Source: Rs1 sp038900335 (lineage in GTDB: Bacteria > Pseudomonadota > Gammaproteobacteria > Pseudomonadales > Balneatricaceae). From it: a stretch of 64,000 nt of DNA. Both the position numbers and the translations under genes were made by a program. Of the stretch, positions 62,868 to 64,000 are shown piece after piece (within the stretch, counting starts at the first letter, position 1; every line of letters starts with the position of its first letter). The notes under the pieces are model-generated. The model did no database searches and had not been told where the DNA came from. It saw nothing but the letters and a program-made list of their open reading frames with translations. The stretch is taken from NCBI GenBank assembly GCA_038900335.1, contig JBBMRB010000015.1:33744-97743 (forward strand). The letters are read 5' to 3'.

Positions 62868-63602
62868 CTATAAATCTAACTCTTCTTGTTCTCTTCTTAA
62901 TTTGTCTGCGGCAATAGCTGCTTCTTGGCGGGTTATTTCGTCCCTTAACTGTTCCATGTGTTTGTGGATAGAAAAAATCTGACTGTCTAGCGACTCGCTT
63001 TGATTGAGGTTATTTAAAGATTTCAAAGCGCTTTTGAATTTATGAAAGCCTGCTTTTTCACCATGGAGTCTTTGTGTTTCCAGCGCTTCCAATACTTGGA
63101 TGTCGCAGGAGACGCGTTCAAACGCATCTTTTGTTTGCCACCCTAGCTCATTAAAAGCATGTTCTGACATTTGTTTCCTTTCGCGTAGGTCGCTCAGCCA
63201 GTCTATGGTTTCTTTTAAAATTCCCAGTGCATGATAAACTTGTCCATCATCCTGATACACTGTCATCGAGCCTTGAGGAGGGGTTAGGTTGACTACTCGG
63301 TTTTTTGCTTTCTCTTGAAAATTTTTGCACGCGCGCACGCTTTCCTCAGTTTGAAGGATGGTATGTAATTCACGCCATTTTCTGAGTAAGAATTGATGCA
63401 TAAAATCATGGAGCTCAGCGCTCATAAAAAAATCAGGGAGATTCTTATAAATGGCAAGCGCATTTTGGATCTGACTTTTTAGTCGCATGATTTTAATTTT
63501 TCTAGCTCGCTTACGCTCTTCTATTGATTGAATCGCATAAGCTATACAGCCTAAAACGACAACAATAGAAATAACTAGTAACGCGGTTTCTGTCTGACCC
63601 AT
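62868..63602 (-). CDS. Coiled-coil membrane protein of unknown function (244 residues)
   Basis: The protein has one N-terminal membrane segment (LLVISIVVVLGCIAYAIQS, residues 9-27), a basic stretch (EERKRARKIKIMRLK), and a largely helical cytoplasmic region with coiled-coil character. It ends in an acidic Glu/Arg-rich tail (DKLRREQEELDL). There are no catalytic motifs. Similar proteins sit next to mutM in pseudomonads, as I recall, but no function is known to me. It is convergent with mutM and stands alone. Confidence 0.75.
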   Translation of the reverse strand: MGQTETALLVISIVVVLGCIAYAIQSIEERKRARKIKIMRLKSQIQNALAIYKNLPDFFMSAELHDFMHQFLLRKWRELHTILQTEESVRACKNFQEKAKNRVVNLTPPQGSMTVYQDDGQVYHALGILKETIDWLSDLRERKQMSEHAFNELGWQTKDAFERVSCDIQVLEALETQRLHGEKAGFHKFKSALKSLNNLNQSESLDSQIFSIHKHMEQLRDEITRQEAAIAADKLRREQEELDL

Positions 63603-63923
63603 TAGTTGCCTTTGGTTTTATTAGAATGAGTATCTGTAAGAAAATAGCAAGGCGATTTAATGCGCTGCTTTATACCTGACTGTTAAATTTACCATTTTTT
63701 GAAAAATAGGTACAGAACATCTAAATAACATAACAGTAAAATTTAATAATTGTAGATAAAAAAACAGAGCATAGAGAAAAAATAGACAGTAGTAGCGATA
63801 CAACTGAGAATTATAAATGCCAATTCATCGTATATGTTGATTAATTGTAATTATGTGTTGACTAGGCCTGTTTGTCTGTATAATATTCGCCACGAATTTA
63901 AGCACGCAGTCTTAAGTTTTTTT
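63603..63923 (+). promoter_or_regulatory. AT-rich spacer with tRNA promoter
   Basis: This 321-bp spacer has no coding frame. Near its end, TTGACT (63858-63863) and a consensus TATAAT (63879-63884) lie 15 bp apart (16 if GTTGAC is used), followed by TTCGCC, a discriminator of the kind found at stable-RNA promoters, about 40 bp before the tRNA. It is the likely tRNA-Glu promoter. Confidence 0.65.
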
Positions 63924-63999
63924 GTCCCATTCGTCTAGTGGTCTAGGACACCGCCCTTTCACGGCGGTAACAGGGGTTCGAACCCCCTATGGGACGCCA
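63924..63999 (+). tRNA. gltT: tRNA-Glu (anticodon UUC)
   Basis: A 76-base tRNA with encoded CCA. The acceptor arm GTCCCAT pairs with ATGGGAC, the anticodon loop CTTTCAC holds UUC at 63958-63960, and the T arm is AGGGGTTCGAACCCCCT. It is near-identical to the E. coli tRNA-Glu. Further stable-RNA genes may follow outside the window; the symbol is generic for this species. Confidence 0.97.
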
Positions 64000-64000
64000 T

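Noticed and set aside
1..64000. Prophage, insertion sequence, CRISPR or defence island
   Set aside because: No integrase, transposase, phage structural, Cas or restriction genes, no array of spaced repeats, and no flanking direct repeats at the tRNA within the window.

Overview
The window is a stretch of chromosome from an AT-rich, probably marine gammaproteobacterium of the Pseudomonadales/Cellvibrionales kind. Pseudomonas-like gene order supports this: dksA-gluQ next to a CbrA-type sensor, guaB-guaA-tadA-mltF-purL, yciI-yciB-trpH-yciO-rluB, and psd-HDOD-rsgA-orn. Nearly all genes are intact housekeeping or accessory genes. I see no phage, insertion sequence, integrase, CRISPR array or toxin-antitoxin pair. 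The genus cannot be fixed from the sequence alone.

Layout. 1-5.7 kb: the N-terminal part of a symporter-fused sensor kinase (CbrA type) with an overlapping 56-residue membrane protein upstream (CbrX-like), then gluQ and dksA, sfsA, and a tandem HD-GYP protein whose first domain is degenerate. 5.7-13.6 kb: a possible small gene with its own terminator, then the biotin locus: bioA leftward after trmO, comF leftward, and rightward bioB-F-H-C-D. 13.7-18.3 kb: an 81-residue protein and an HExxH protein of the SprA-related family, then a leftward group (58-residue membrane protein, esterase, FklB, XseA). 18.4-27.8 kb: purine genes guaB, guaA and purL, with tadA and mltF. 27.9-34.8 kb: a small OmpA-domain protein, yciI, yciB, trpH, yciO, an H-NS-family protein, rluB, ygfZ and psd. 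35-43 kb: HDOD-GAF protein, rsgA, orn, a TSUP permease, an SCO protein, a chemoreceptor with a histidine-rich multi-TM sensor, and a DMT permease.

44.2-50.0 kb is the most distinctive region. A long leader with direct repeats and hairpins precedes a one-strand operon: periplasmic solute-binding protein, membrane PAS histidine kinase, receiver-HDOD protein and receiver-degenerate-HD-GYP protein. It closes with a perfect 15-bp hairpin. It looks like a self-contained signalling module with no transport genes. 50.1-55.5 kb is a complete polyamine operon (speA, carboxyspermidine dehydrogenase, carboxyspermidine decarboxylase, speB), predicting spermidine made from arginine without SpeD/SpeE. 55.7-64 kb holds a TrmK-like methyltransferase, a Fur-boxed siderophore-interacting protein, a GNAT enzyme, a DUF808 protein, a RIO kinase, a lipoprotein hydrolase, mutM, an unknown coiled-coil membrane protein and tRNA-Glu(UUC).

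Signalling proteins are frequent for 64 kb: two histidine kinases, two receivers, two HDOD proteins, an HD-GYP enzyme, a degenerate HD-GYP protein and one chemoreceptor. Start sites were moved from the longest reading frame where Shine-Dalgarno sequence, promoter position or family length decided it (sfsA, guaB, guaA, purL, fklB, the 44.5 kb kinase, its first receiver, and others).
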